From contig NZ_JAWQLY010000010.1 of assembly GCF_033446685.1 (NCBI RefSeq), forward strand, positions 80,367-144,366: a stretch of DNA of 64,000 nt, written 5' to 3'. This document shows, piece after piece, positions 34,029 through 42,719 of the stretch. The notes below the pieces were generated by a model, which was not told where the DNA came from, did no database searches, and saw only the letters and a program-made list of their open reading frames with translations. Every line of letters begins with the position of its first letter. Position 1 is the first letter of the stretch. The stretch is from Modicisalibacter sp033446685. GTDB lineage: Bacteria > Pseudomonadota > Gammaproteobacteria > Pseudomonadales > Halomonadaceae. The position numbers and the translations under genes were made by a program.

Positions 34029-35738
34029 CTACAGCCCCAGCTCCTGGGTGGCGGACTCGCGCATCTTGAACTTCTGGATCTTGCCGGTGACGGTCATCGG
34101 GAAGGCATCGACGAACTTGACGTAGCGCGGCACCTTGTAGTGTGCGATGCGGCCCTGACAGAACGCCCGGAGTCCTTCCTCGTCGAGTTGCTGGCCCTCG
34201 ACCAGCTTGACCCACGCCATCACCTCCTCGCCGTACTTGTCGTCGGGGACGCCGATCACCTGGACGTCGGAAATCGCCGGGTGCGTGTAGAGGAAGTCCT
34301 CGATCTCACGGGGATAGATGTTCTCGCCGCCGCGGATGATCATGTCCTTGATGCGCCCGGTGATCGCCACGTAACCGTCGTCGTCCATCTGTGCCAGGTC
34401 GCCGGTATGCATCCAGCCGGCGGCGTCGATCGCCTGGTCGGTGGCCTCGGGGTTCTGCCAGTAGCCGAGCATCACGCTATAGCCGCGGGTGCATAGCTCG
34501 CCGCGTTCGCCGCGTGGCACGATGCGTCCGGTCGAGGGATCGACCAGCTTGACCTCCTGATGGGGGTGAATGGTACCGACGGTGGTCACGCGCTTGTCGA
34601 GCGGGGCGTCGGTCTGGGTCTGCAGGCTCACCGGGCTGGTTTCGGTCATGCCGTAGCAGATGCTGACTTCCTGCATGTGCAGCTTGTCGATCACCTGACG
34701 CATCACCTCGATGGGGCAGATCGAGCCGGCCATGATCCCGGTGCGCAGCGACGACAGGTCGAAGCGGGCGAACTCGGGATGCTCGAGTTCGGCGATGAAC
34801 ATCGTCGGCACGCCGTAGAGGGCGGTGGCGCGCTCCTCGGCCACCGTCTCGAGGGTGGCCAGCGCATCGAAGCCCTCGCCGGGATAGATCATCGCCGCGC
34901 CATGGGTCATGCAGCCCAGGTTGCCCATCACCATGCCGAAGCAGTGATACAGCGGAACCGGAATCACCATGCGGTCCTCGGCGGTCAGGCCGATGCGTTC
35001 GGCGACGAAGAAGCCATTGTTGAGGATGTTGTGGTGCGACAGCGTGGCGCCCTTGGGCGCGCCGGTGGTCCCCGAGGTGTATTGGATGTTGATCGGATCG
35101 TCGAACTGCAGGCTGGCCTGCAGGGCGGCGAGTTCCTCGGCGCTCGTCTCGCCGGCGCGCTCGAGCAGTGCATTCCAGGTGAGCATGCCGGGCAGCGCCC
35201 AGTCCTCATCGAGACACACCACGCGCTTGAGCTCGGGCAGCCGTTCGCCGGCGAGCGCCGCGCCGGCCTGCTCGTTGAGTGCCGGCACCAGCTCGGCGAC
35301 CATGTCGGCGTAGCGCGAGGTCTTGAAGGCGCCCTGCAGGATCAGCGTCGAGGTACCCGACTGGCGCAGCGCGTATTCGAGTTCATGGCTGCGATAACTG
35401 GGATTGATGTTGACCAGGATGGCGCCGATCTTGGCGGTGGCGAACTGGGTGATCGCCCACTCGGCGCGGTTGGTCGCCCAGATGCCGACCCGATCGCCGC
35501 TCGCCACACCCACGGCGAGCAGGGCGCGCGCGGCGCGATCGACCTCGGCTCGAAGGCTCGTCCAGCTATAGCGCAATCCCTGGTGTCGGCTGATCAGCGC
35601 ATCGCGATCGGGGTGGCGGGCGACGGTTGCGTCGAAACAGTCACCGATGGTCTCGCCCTTGAGCGGCCGCTCGGCGATGCCGCTGACGTAGCTGGGGCGA
35701 GTGTCCGGGACGGTGCGGGTGGTGGCTTGGCGTGTCAT
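34029..35738 (-). CDS. AMP-dependent acyl-CoA ligase
   Basis: This 569-residue ANL-superfamily ligase activates a carboxylate as acyl-AMP and then acyl-CoA. The AMP-binding motif YTSGTTGAPKGATLSHHN, the GYSVMLGYW segment, TGDLAQMDDDGY and the C-terminal catalytic Lys region VTGKIQKFKM are present. The closest recognisable type is the medium-chain/branched-chain fatty acyl ligase group (FadD/AtuH-like). The adjoining MerR regulator and valine-degradation genes suggest a branched or short-chain acid as substrate, an inference. No membrane segment is seen. Confidence 0.88.
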   Translation of the reverse strand: MTRQATTRTVPDTRPSYVSGIAERPLKGETIGDCFDATVARHPDRDALISRHQGLRYSWTSLRAEVDRAARALLAVGVASGDRVGIWATNRAEWAITQFATAKIGAILVNINPSYRSHELEYALRQSGTSTLILQGAFKTSRYADMVAELVPALNEQAGAALAGERLPELKRVVCLDEDWALPGMLTWNALLERAGETSAEELAALQASLQFDDPINIQYTSGTTGAPKGATLSHHNILNNGFFVAERIGLTAEDRMVIPVPLYHCFGMVMGNLGCMTHGAAMIYPGEGFDALATLETVAEERATALYGVPTMFIAELEHPEFARFDLSSLRTGIMAGSICPIEVMRQVIDKLHMQEVSICYGMTETSPVSLQTQTDAPLDKRVTTVGTIHPHQEVKLVDPSTGRIVPRGERGELCTRGYSVMLGYWQNPEATDQAIDAAGWMHTGDLAQMDDDGYVAITGRIKDMIIRGGENIYPREIEDFLYTHPAISDVQVIGVPDDKYGEEVMAWVKLVEGQQLDEEGLRAFCQGRIAHYKVPRYVKFVDAFPMTVTGKIQKFKMRESATQELGL

Positions 35739-35810
35739 CGTCTCGATTCCTGCTTGTTATTGTGGGCTCGGGCAATGCCTTGAAAGCTGTGGTGTGTGGA
35801 AACCAACGGT

Positions 35811-36254
35811 TCAGGAGCTGGCGCGTTGCCGTGACAGCACGGCCAGCGAGTCGCGGCAGCGTGCCTCGACGTCGTCGAGTTCGTTCTGCAGAGCCTGAAT
35901 GTCACGTAGCTGCTGGGTGAGCGCGGCGCGCTTCTCATCGAGGATGTCCAGCATGCGACGTAGCTGGCGCTCATCGCCGTCGGGCGCATGATCGTAAAGA
36001 TGGATGACCTCGCGGATCTCGGCCAGCGAAAAGCCCAGGCGCTTGCCGCGTAGGGTCAGCTTGAGACGCACCCGGTCCTTGTCGTGATAGATGCGTGTCT
36101 GGCCGCGGCGCTCGGGCTCGAGCAGGCCTTCCTGTTCGTAGAAGCGGATGGTGCGCGGGGTAACCTCGTAGCGCCGTGCCAGCTCGCCGATGGTGTAGGT
36201 GCGGCGGTTGCTGTCGTGCGCGTCGGCGGAGCTGGCGGGGGTCGTCTCTGGCAT
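35811..36254 (-). CDS. MerR-family regulator (LiuR-like)
   Basis: This 147-residue MerR protein has the winged helix YTIGELARRYEVTPRTIRFYEQEG, then LLEPERRGQTRIYHDKDR and a C-terminal coiled coil (about 105-140). There is no metal-binding Cys set at the C-terminus, so it is of the metabolic type that controls branched-chain amino acid degradation in Proteobacteria (LiuR). The ATG at 36254 has GAGG upstream; a 14-codon longer form is possible but has no good ribosome site. It is divergent from the isobutyryl-CoA dehydrogenase and shares a dyad operator with it. Confidence 0.85.
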   Translation of the reverse strand: MPETTPASSADAHDSNRRTYTIGELARRYEVTPRTIRFYEQEGLLEPERRGQTRIYHDKDRVRLKLTLRGKRLGFSLAEIREVIHLYDHAPDGDERQLRRMLDILDEKRAALTQQLRDIQALQNELDDVEARCRDSLAVLSRQRASS

Positions 36255-36325
36255 GCGGCTGATCCTCGCGGTCGGTGGGGATGACGCCGATGTCATCGTG
36301 CCCGTCGCCCTAGGCTAGAGTAGCC

Positions 36326-36339
36326 TTACGTTTACGTAA
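36326..36339. promoter_or_regulatory. Dyad operator between the MerR gene and the acyl-CoA dehydrogenase
   Basis: TTACGTTTACGTAA is a perfect dyad with TTACGT and ACGTAA arms, located in the divergent promoter region. It resembles the ACGT-centred sites described for LiuR-type MerR regulators. Confidence 0.6.
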
Positions 36340-36478
36340 AGTAGACTAACGGCCGTCTTGCCCGCCCACCGCGCGCTGCTAGGTTAGAGCGACGAGCCAC
36401 GCAAATGCCATGAGCCCGTCGGGGCGCGCAGTAGATCAGCGCCGAGCCCGACAGGCTCCCCACCGAGGAATACCGGTC

Positions 36479-37645
36479 ATGGACTTCGCTTTGAGTGACG
36501 ACCAACGAGCCCTGCAGCAGGCCGCTGCCGACTTCGCCCGGGCCGAGCTCGCCCCACACGCCGCCGAGTGGGACGCCACCGCGCACTTTCCCGTGGAGGT
36601 CATCCGTCGCGCCGGCGAAGCCGGCTTTCTGGCCATCTACGTCGATGAGGCGCGCGGCGGGCTGGGGCTGTCGCGCCTCGACGCCGCGCTGATCTTCGAG
36701 CAACTCGCCCAAGGCTGCGTGTCGACCACCGCCTACCTGACGATTCACAACATGGCGACCTGGATGATCGCCAACTGGGGCGGCGAGGCGCTGCGCGAGA
36801 CCTGGATGGAGCGGCTGGTCAGCGGCGAGCGGCTGGCCTCCTACTGCCTGACCGAACCCGGTGCCGGTTCCGACGCCGCCAGCCTGCTGACCCGGGCGGT
36901 GCGCGACGGCGATGAGTATCGCCTGACCGGCAGCAAGATGTTCATCTCCGGCGCCGGGGCCACCGAGGTGCTGGTGGTGATGGCACGTACCGGCGCGGCG
37001 GATTCGGGCGCGGCGGGAATCTCGACCTTTCTGGTACCCGCCGACAGCGCGGGAATCGAGTACGGCAAGAACGAGGAGAAGATGGGCTGGAAGAGCCAGC
37101 CGACCCGGCTGGTCAGCTTCGACGATGTGCGGGTGCCCGCCGGCAACCGACTGGGCGAGGAGGGCGAGGGCTTCAAGCTGGCCATGAAGGGGCTCGATGG
37201 CGGGCGGCTGAATATCGCCAGCTGTTCGCTGGGTGCGGCCCAGCAGGCGCTGACGCTGTCCCGCGACTATCTTCATGAGCGTAAGCAGTTCGGCCGTGAG
37301 CTGGCGACGTTCCAGGCCCTGCAATTCAAGTTCGCCGACATGGCCAGCGAGTTGCTCAGTGCCCGGCTGATGGTCCGCCATGCCGCCTGGCAGCTCGATC
37401 GCGGCGATCCCCAGGCGCCGGCCCACTGCGCGATGGCCAAGCGACTGGCCACCGACATCGGCTTCCAGGTCTGTAACGATGCCCTGCAACTGCATGGCGG
37501 TTATGGCTACATCAGGGAATACCCGCTCGAGCGGCTGGTGCGCGATACCCGCGTTCACCAGATCCTCGAGGGGACCAACGAGATCATGCGCCTGATCGCC
37601 GCGCGCCGGCTGTTCGAGCCGGGCGTCGTCGAGCTGCTGCAATGA
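36479..37645 (+). CDS. Isobutyryl-CoA dehydrogenase (acyl-CoA dehydrogenase family)
   Basis: This 388-residue flavoenzyme probably oxidises isobutyryl-CoA to methacrylyl-CoA in valine breakdown. The acyl-CoA dehydrogenase signatures CLTEPGAGSDAASL and QLHGGYGYIREYPLER are present, with the catalytic Glu in the terminal ILEGTNEIMRL. Substrate choice is inferred from the next two genes, which carry out later valine-pathway steps. The start ATG follows a GAGGAATACC site. Confidence 0.88.
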   Translation: MDFALSDDQRALQQAAADFARAELAPHAAEWDATAHFPVEVIRRAGEAGFLAIYVDEARGGLGLSRLDAALIFEQLAQGCVSTTAYLTIHNMATWMIANWGGEALRETWMERLVSGERLASYCLTEPGAGSDAASLLTRAVRDGDEYRLTGSKMFISGAGATEVLVVMARTGAADSGAAGISTFLVPADSAGIEYGKNEEKMGWKSQPTRLVSFDDVRVPAGNRLGEEGEGFKLAMKGLDGGRLNIASCSLGAAQQALTLSRDYLHERKQFGRELATFQALQFKFADMASELLSARLMVRHAAWQLDRGDPQAPAHCAMAKRLATDIGFQVCNDALQLHGGYGYIREYPLERLVRDTRVHQILEGTNEIMRLIAARRLFEPGVVELLQ

Positions 37646-37694
37646 GCGGTGCGCCCGCTCGGCCGAGACAACAACGAACGGGAGACGCCAGACG

Positions 37695-38798
37695 ATGACC
37701 CAGGATGTCGTGCTTTTCGACGAGTGGACGACCCGCGACGAGCGTCGCATCGGGGTGGCCACGCTCAACGCGCCGCGCTCGCTCAACGCCTTGTCGCTGG
37801 CGATGATCGAGCAATTGCTGGAGCGCCTGGAGCGGTGGGCCGCCGACCCGGCGATCGCCGCGGTGTGGCTCGAGGGGGCGGGCGACAAGGCGTTCTGCGC
37901 CGGTGGCGACGTGGTCGCCCTGTACCGGGCGATGAGCGATACCGAAGGCCCCGACGATGCCGACTTCGCCACTCGCTATTTCACCGCCGAGTACCGTCTC
38001 GACTATCGCATCCATCGTTATCCCAAGCCGCTGATCGCCTGGGGCGACGGCATCATCATGGGCGGTGGCCTGGGCCTGATGGCCGGCGCCGGCGAGCGGG
38101 TGGTCACCGAAACCTCGCGCATCGCCATGCCCGAGATCACCATCGGGCTGTACCCCGACATCGGCGCCAGCTGGTTTTTGAGTCGCATGCCCAGCGCCCT
38201 GGGCGCCTACCTGGGGCTGACCGGCGCGCAGTTGAACGCCCGCGATGCCTTGCTGGCGGGGCTGGCCGATCGTTTCATTCCCCGCGAGCGGCGCGAGGCG
38301 GTGATCGCCGCCCTGCAGCTGGGCGAGCTCGCCCGCCCGGGCGCCGTGGCCGAAATACTGGCCGGTTTCGAGGCGCGCGACCAGGCGCCCGAAAGTCCGC
38401 TGTTGACCCATTTCGACCTTATTCAGAAGCTGGTCGGGGTGCCCCATCTCGGCGGTGCCGTGCAGCGCATCCTCGAAGACGGTCACGACGACCCCTGGCT
38501 GGCCGCCAATCGCCAGCGCCTGGCGGACGGCTGCCCGATCACCGCTCACCTGATCTGGCGCATGCGCGAGCGCCATCGCCACTCGAGCCTCGCCGATACC
38601 TTCCGCGACGAGCTCAACCTGTCGGTGCAGTGCACGCGACATGCCGATCTCGCCGAAGGCGTGCGGGCGCTGCTGATCGACAAGGACAAGACACCGCGCT
38701 GGTCGTATCCCGACGTGGTCAGCGTTCCGGCGTCGGCCGTCGACGACTTCCTGGCGCCGCTATGGTCGCCCACAGAACATCCGTTGCGCGACCTTTGA
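37695..38798 (+). CDS. 3-hydroxyisobutyryl-CoA hydrolase (ECH_2 family)
   Basis: This 367-residue crotonase-fold protein is about 100 residues longer than enoyl-CoA hydratases and matches 3-hydroxyisobutyryl-CoA hydrolases. Diagnostic parts are RSLNALSL, the oxyanion-hole FCAGGDV, WGDGIIMGGGLGLM and PEITIGLYPDIGASWFLSR with the catalytic Glu/Asp. It would release free 3-hydroxyisobutyrate, the MmsB substrate. It lies 49 bp after the dehydrogenase and 52 bp before mmsB in one operon. Confidence 0.9.
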   Translation: MTQDVVLFDEWTTRDERRIGVATLNAPRSLNALSLAMIEQLLERLERWAADPAIAAVWLEGAGDKAFCAGGDVVALYRAMSDTEGPDDADFATRYFTAEYRLDYRIHRYPKPLIAWGDGIIMGGGLGLMAGAGERVVTETSRIAMPEITIGLYPDIGASWFLSRMPSALGAYLGLTGAQLNARDALLAGLADRFIPRERREAVIAALQLGELARPGAVAEILAGFEARDQAPESPLLTHFDLIQKLVGVPHLGGAVQRILEDGHDDPWLAANRQRLADGCPITAHLIWRMRERHRHSSLADTFRDELNLSVQCTRHADLAEGVRALLIDKDKTPRWSYPDVVSVPASAVDDFLAPLWSPTEHPLRDL

Positions 38799-38850
38799 GG
38801 CCGGATCGAGTCGGTCGCCGGTAACAACAACAAACCAGAGGAGCACAGTC

Positions 38851-39768
38851 ATGTCAGCCATAAGAAAAGTCGCCTTCATCGGACTGGGTAACATGGGCGC
38901 ACCAATGGCCGAGAACCTGATCAAGGCCGGTCACCAGGTGAGGGTCTTCGACCTGGTCGAGGCCGCCATGCACACGCTCGAACAGGCCGGTGCCCAGCGC
39001 GCCGCCACCGCCGGGGAAGCCGCCCGCGGCGTCGATGTGGTGATCTCGATGCTGCCCGCCGGCGCCCACGTGCGCAGTCTCTACCTGGGCGACGACGGCG
39101 CGCCGGGCCTGCTCGATTCGCTCGACGCCAAGCCGCTGTTGATCGATGCCTCGACCATCGCGCCCGACGATGCACGCACGGTCGCCGAGGCTGCCGCGGA
39201 GCGCGGCCTGGACTATCTCGACGCGCCGGTATCGGGCGGCGTCGGTGGCGCACGGGCCGGCACCCTGACCTTCATCGTCGGCGGCAGCGCCGAGGCATAC
39301 GCCCAGGCCCGGCCGCTGCTCGAGGCCATGGGCAAGAACGTCTTCCACGCCGGCGACAGCGGCGCCGGCCAGGTCGCCAAGCTGTGCAACAACATGCTGC
39401 TGGGCATCCTCATGAGCGGGACCGCCGAGGCGCTGGCTCTGGGCGTCAGCAACGGCCTCGACCCGGCGGTGCTCTCGGAGATCATGAAGCAGAGTTCGGG
39501 CGGCAACTGGGCGCTCAACGTCTACAACCCCTGGCCGGGCGTGATGGAACAGGCGCCGGCCTCCAACGATTACCAGGGCGGGTTCCTGGTCGACCTGATG
39601 GGCAAGGATCTGGGGCTGGCGACGACGCTGGCGCTGGAGTCGCGCGCAGCGATCCCGATGGGCGCGCAGGCGCGCAACCTTTTTGCCTTGCACGCCGCCC
39701 GGGGCAACGGACGGCTCGACTTCTCGAGCATCCAGCGCTTCTACCGTCCCGGCGAGCAGGACGCGTGA
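38851..39768 (+). CDS. mmsB: 3-hydroxyisobutyrate dehydrogenase
   Basis: This 305-residue NAD-dependent beta-hydroxyacid dehydrogenase oxidises 3-hydroxyisobutyrate to methylmalonate semialdehyde. The dinucleotide motif FIGLGNMGAPMA (9-20), the substrate segment DAPVSGGVGGARAGTL and the catalytic Lys177 in GQVAKLCNNM are present. It is preceded by a good AGAGGAG site. The next enzyme (mmsA) is not in this operon and must be elsewhere if the pathway is complete. Confidence 0.95.
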   Translation: MSAIRKVAFIGLGNMGAPMAENLIKAGHQVRVFDLVEAAMHTLEQAGAQRAATAGEAARGVDVVISMLPAGAHVRSLYLGDDGAPGLLDSLDAKPLLIDASTIAPDDARTVAEAAAERGLDYLDAPVSGGVGGARAGTLTFIVGGSAEAYAQARPLLEAMGKNVFHAGDSGAGQVAKLCNNMLLGILMSGTAEALALGVSNGLDPAVLSEIMKQSSGGNWALNVYNPWPGVMEQAPASNDYQGGFLVDLMGKDLGLATTLALESRAAIPMGAQARNLFALHAARGNGRLDFSSIQRFYRPGEQDA

Positions 39769-39873
39769 TGCAGCATGCCCGCCGCCGATGTGCATTGCCC
39801 GGCGCTGACGGGCTTCTATGCTGAGGGGAGGCCGCCGGCCGACAACCCACTCTGAAGCCGAGGAGGTAGCGTG

Positions 39874-40461
39874 ATGCCCAAGGTACTGCTTGCGGTCGCC
39901 GATGGCAGCGAAGATATCGAAACCGTGACCCTGATCGACGTATTGCGACGCGCCGATATCCAGGTCAGCGTCGCATCGGCAACCAGCGAGGTCACGCTGA
40001 CCCTGGCGCGAGGCACCCGACTGATCGCCGACACCCGCCTGGCCGACATCGACCCCGACAGCGAATTCGATGCCATCGTCCTGCCCGGCGGCATGCCCGG
40101 CGCCGAGCGCCTGCGTGACAGCGAGACGCTGACCACGCTGCTGCAGCGTCAACGCCAGCGTGAGGGCTGGATCGCCGCCATCTGCGCTGCGCCCGGCGTG
40201 GTGCTGGCCGCCCACGACCTGGTGCGCGGCTACATGGTCACCGGCTTCCCGGCCTTCCAGGCAGCGCTGAACGATGCCGGTGGCCATCTCTCGCAGCATC
40301 CGGTGGTCGAGGACGGTCGGCTGCTGACCAGCCAGGGCCCGGCGACGGCGATGGGCTTCGCGTTGCATCTGGTGGGCTTGCTGGTCGACGAGGCGACCGA
40401 GCGGCGCATCGCCGAGGGCTTGCTGGCCGCCAGTCAGGAATCGGCCCTCCAGAGACACTAA
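39874..40461 (+). CDS. DJ-1/PfpI family protein (YajL-like)
   Basis: This 195-residue DJ-1-fold protein resembles E. coli YajL. The early Glu in DGSEDIETVTLIDVLRRA and the reactive Cys104 on the nucleophile elbow (AAICAAPGVVL) are present. Proteins of this group are described as oxidative-stress chaperones or glyoxal/methylglyoxal-handling enzymes; the exact activity is debated. The ATG is chosen over an adjacent GTG because of its spacing from AGGAGG. Confidence 0.88.
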   Translation: MPKVLLAVADGSEDIETVTLIDVLRRADIQVSVASATSEVTLTLARGTRLIADTRLADIDPDSEFDAIVLPGGMPGAERLRDSETLTTLLQRQRQREGWIAAICAAPGVVLAAHDLVRGYMVTGFPAFQAALNDAGGHLSQHPVVEDGRLLTSQGPATAMGFALHLVGLLVDEATERRIAEGLLAASQESALQRH

Positions 40462-40481
40462 CCCGCTTCAAGGAGAACCCG

Positions 40482-41666
40482 ATGGCCGCGACGACCCCGG
40501 TCGACTGGCGCGATCCACTGTGCCTGTCGGCGCAATTGAGCGACGAGCAGCGCCAGGTACAGCGAACCGCCCACGACTATTGCCAGCAACGGCTGATGCC
40601 GCGGGTGCTCGAGGCCAATCGCCACGAGCATTTCGATCCCTCGATCATGACCGAGATGGGCGCACTGGGGTTGCTCGGCGCGACGCTCGACGGCTACGGA
40701 GCGGCGGGTCTCGATTACGTCAGCTATGGCCTGATCGCCCGCGAGGTGGAGCGGGTCGATTCCGGTTATCGCAGCGCGCTGAGCGTACAGTCGAGCCTGG
40801 TGATCTATCCGATCCATGCCTTCGGCAGCGAGGCCCAGCGCGAGCGTTACCTGCCGCGGCTGGTCAGTGGCGAATGGATCGGCTGCTTCGGGCTCACCGA
40901 GCCCGACCACGGCTCGGATCCCAACGGCATGGCGACCCGCGCCCGACGGGTCGATGGCGGCTGGCGTCTCGATGGCAGCAAGACCTGGATCACCAACGCC
41001 CCGGTCGCCGACGTCTTCGTGGTATGGGCCAAGGACGATGACGGCCGGTTGCGCGGTTTCGTGCTCGAGCGCGGCATGCCGGGGCTGTCGACCCCGGCGA
41101 TCGAGGGCAAGTTCAGCCTGCGCGCCTCGAGCACCGGCCAGATCGTGCTGCAGGACGTGAGGGTCGACGACGGTGCCTGCCTGGCGAACGTCAGTGGGCT
41201 TAAGGGGCCGTTCTCATGCCTCAATCGGGCACGTTTCGGCATCGCCTGGGGCAGCATGGGCGCCGCCGAGTTCTGCTGGCAGGCGGCGCGCGACTATACC
41301 CTGACGCGCCATCAGTTCGGCCGGCCGCTGGCCGCCAACCAGTTGATCCAGAAGAAGCTCGCCGACATGCAGACCGAGATCGCGCTGGGCCTGCAGGCGG
41401 CGCTGCGCGTCGGCCGGCTGATCGACGAGGGCCAACTGATCCCCGAGGCGATCTCGCTGATCAAGCGCAACAATGCCGGCAAGGCGCTGGACATCGCCCG
41501 CCAGGCGCGCGACATGCACGGCGGCAACGGGGTCAGCGACGAGTACCACGTGATCCGCCATCTGATGAACCTCGAGGCGGTCAATACCTACGAGGGGACT
41601 CACGATATCCATGCCCTGATCCTGGGGCGCTGCCAGACCGGCATCCAGGCCTTCAGCGCGGACTGA
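40482..41666 (+). CDS. gcdH: Glutaryl-CoA dehydrogenase
   Basis: This 394-residue acyl-CoA dehydrogenase converts glutaryl-CoA to crotonyl-CoA plus CO2, in lysine and tryptophan degradation. Features of GcdH rather than other family members are SVQSSLVIYPIHAFGSEAQR, FGLTEPDHGSDPNGM, GSKTWITNAPVADVFVVWAK and the terminal NTYEGTHDIHALILGR carrying the catalytic Glu. It starts 20 bp after the yajL-like gene. Its 3' end overlaps ppsR on the other strand by 14 bp. Confidence 0.93.
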   Translation: MAATTPVDWRDPLCLSAQLSDEQRQVQRTAHDYCQQRLMPRVLEANRHEHFDPSIMTEMGALGLLGATLDGYGAAGLDYVSYGLIAREVERVDSGYRSALSVQSSLVIYPIHAFGSEAQRERYLPRLVSGEWIGCFGLTEPDHGSDPNGMATRARRVDGGWRLDGSKTWITNAPVADVFVVWAKDDDGRLRGFVLERGMPGLSTPAIEGKFSLRASSTGQIVLQDVRVDDGACLANVSGLKGPFSCLNRARFGIAWGSMGAAEFCWQAARDYTLTRHQFGRPLAANQLIQKKLADMQTEIALGLQAALRVGRLIDEGQLIPEAISLIKRNNAGKALDIARQARDMHGGNGVSDEYHVIRHLMNLEAVNTYEGTHDIHALILGRCQTGIQAFSAD

Positions 41667-42486
41667 AGCGCCGCTGCAGCCCGGTCTCGGCGATCAGCCG
41701 GGTGGAGATCTCCTCGATCGAGAAGCGCGTGGTATCGATGTAGGGGATGTGGTAGCGACGGTACAGCGCTTCGGCCTGCTGGATCTCCTGCAGGCACTGG
41801 TCGATCGAGCAGTAGCGGCTGTTGGGCCGGCGCTCGGAGCGGATCGCCGCCAGCCGGCGCGGGTCGATGGTCAGGCCGAACAGCTTGTGGCGGTAGGGCG
41901 CCAGGGCGCTCGGCATCTTGAGGTTGCCATCCTCGTCCTGGTCGTCCTCGGTCAGTGGGTAATTGGCCGCGCGGATGCCGAACTGCAGCGCCAGATAAAG
42001 CGAGGTCGGCGTCTTGCCGCAGCGCGACACGCCGGTCAGGATCACGTCGGCGCTGTCGTAGTGCTGGGTGCGTGCCCCGTCGTCGTTGTCCAGCGCGAAG
42101 TGCACCGAGTCGATGCGATGCATGTAGATGTCGTCGCGACCGATGGCGTGGGTACGGCCCACCGAATAGGAGGAGTGGACCTTGAGCTCCTCCTCGAGCG
42201 GCGCCAGAAAGGTGGTGAAGACGTCGACCTTGAAGCCCGGCACGCGGCTGATGATGTCGCGGATGGTCTGATCGACGATGGTGTCGATGATGATCGGCGT
42301 CTCGCCGTCGCGCGCCGCGGTGGCGGCGATCACCTCGGCGAGGTTGTGCGCCTTCTCGTTGCTGTCGATGTACGGCTTGGTGACCATCTTGATTTCGAGG
42401 CTCTCGAACTGGGCCAGCAGGCTGCGGCCCAGGGTCTCGGCGGTGATGCCGGTTCCGTCGGAGATGAAGAAGGCGGTGCGGGACAT
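41653..42486 (-). CDS. ppsR: PEP synthetase regulatory protein (kinase/pyrophosphorylase)
   Basis: This 277-residue DUF299 protein reversibly inactivates PEP synthase by ADP-dependent phosphorylation of a Thr next to the catalytic His. FFISDGTGITAETLG and the P-loop TGVSRCGKTPTSLYLA (from residue 151) identify it. The length equals E. coli PpsR. A longer open frame continues 109 codons upstream across the divergent promoter region, but the ATG at 42486 gives the conserved N-terminus. It is divergent from its target ppsA. Confidence 0.95.
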   Translation of the reverse strand: MSRTAFFISDGTGITAETLGRSLLAQFESLEIKMVTKPYIDSNEKAHNLAEVIAATAARDGETPIIIDTIVDQTIRDIISRVPGFKVDVFTTFLAPLEEELKVHSSYSVGRTHAIGRDDIYMHRIDSVHFALDNDDGARTQHYDSADVILTGVSRCGKTPTSLYLALQFGIRAANYPLTEDDQDEDGNLKMPSALAPYRHKLFGLTIDPRRLAAIRSERRPNSRYCSIDQCLQEIQQAEALYRRYHIPYIDTTRFSIEEISTRLIAETGLQRRFSPR

Positions 42487-42609
42487 GCCGGTTTTCTCGC
42501 GGGAAGTTCGTTGCATTGTCGATGCTCGACGCCGGCGCGGCAAGCCACCGGTGTCGACTACAGGAATGTGACGAAAAGCGCCAATGTTGTAAAAATACTC
42601 CAGTGACTT

Positions 42610-42628
42610 CGCTATTAGACTAATGGCG
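42610..42628. promoter_or_regulatory. Imperfect inverted repeat in the ppsR-ppsA intergenic region
   Basis: CGCTATTAG-A-CTAATGGCG has 9-bp arms with one mismatch, in the middle of the 233-bp divergent region. It may be a shared operator; it does not match the Cra/FruR consensus. Confidence 0.35.
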
Positions 42629-42719
42629 AATACGATCCTCGCTTGGTAGGGTGCTGACATCTGCCAGGACGGCGCATTCGGCGCCCAGGGCGTCATGGAC
42701 CGAAACGAGGGGACCTCTC

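Noticed and set aside
38854..40458. A 534-codon frame antisense to mmsB and the YajL-like gene
   Set aside because: It spans two well-supported genes and their intergenic gap, which a real gene would not do; composition is that of a reversed coding strand.
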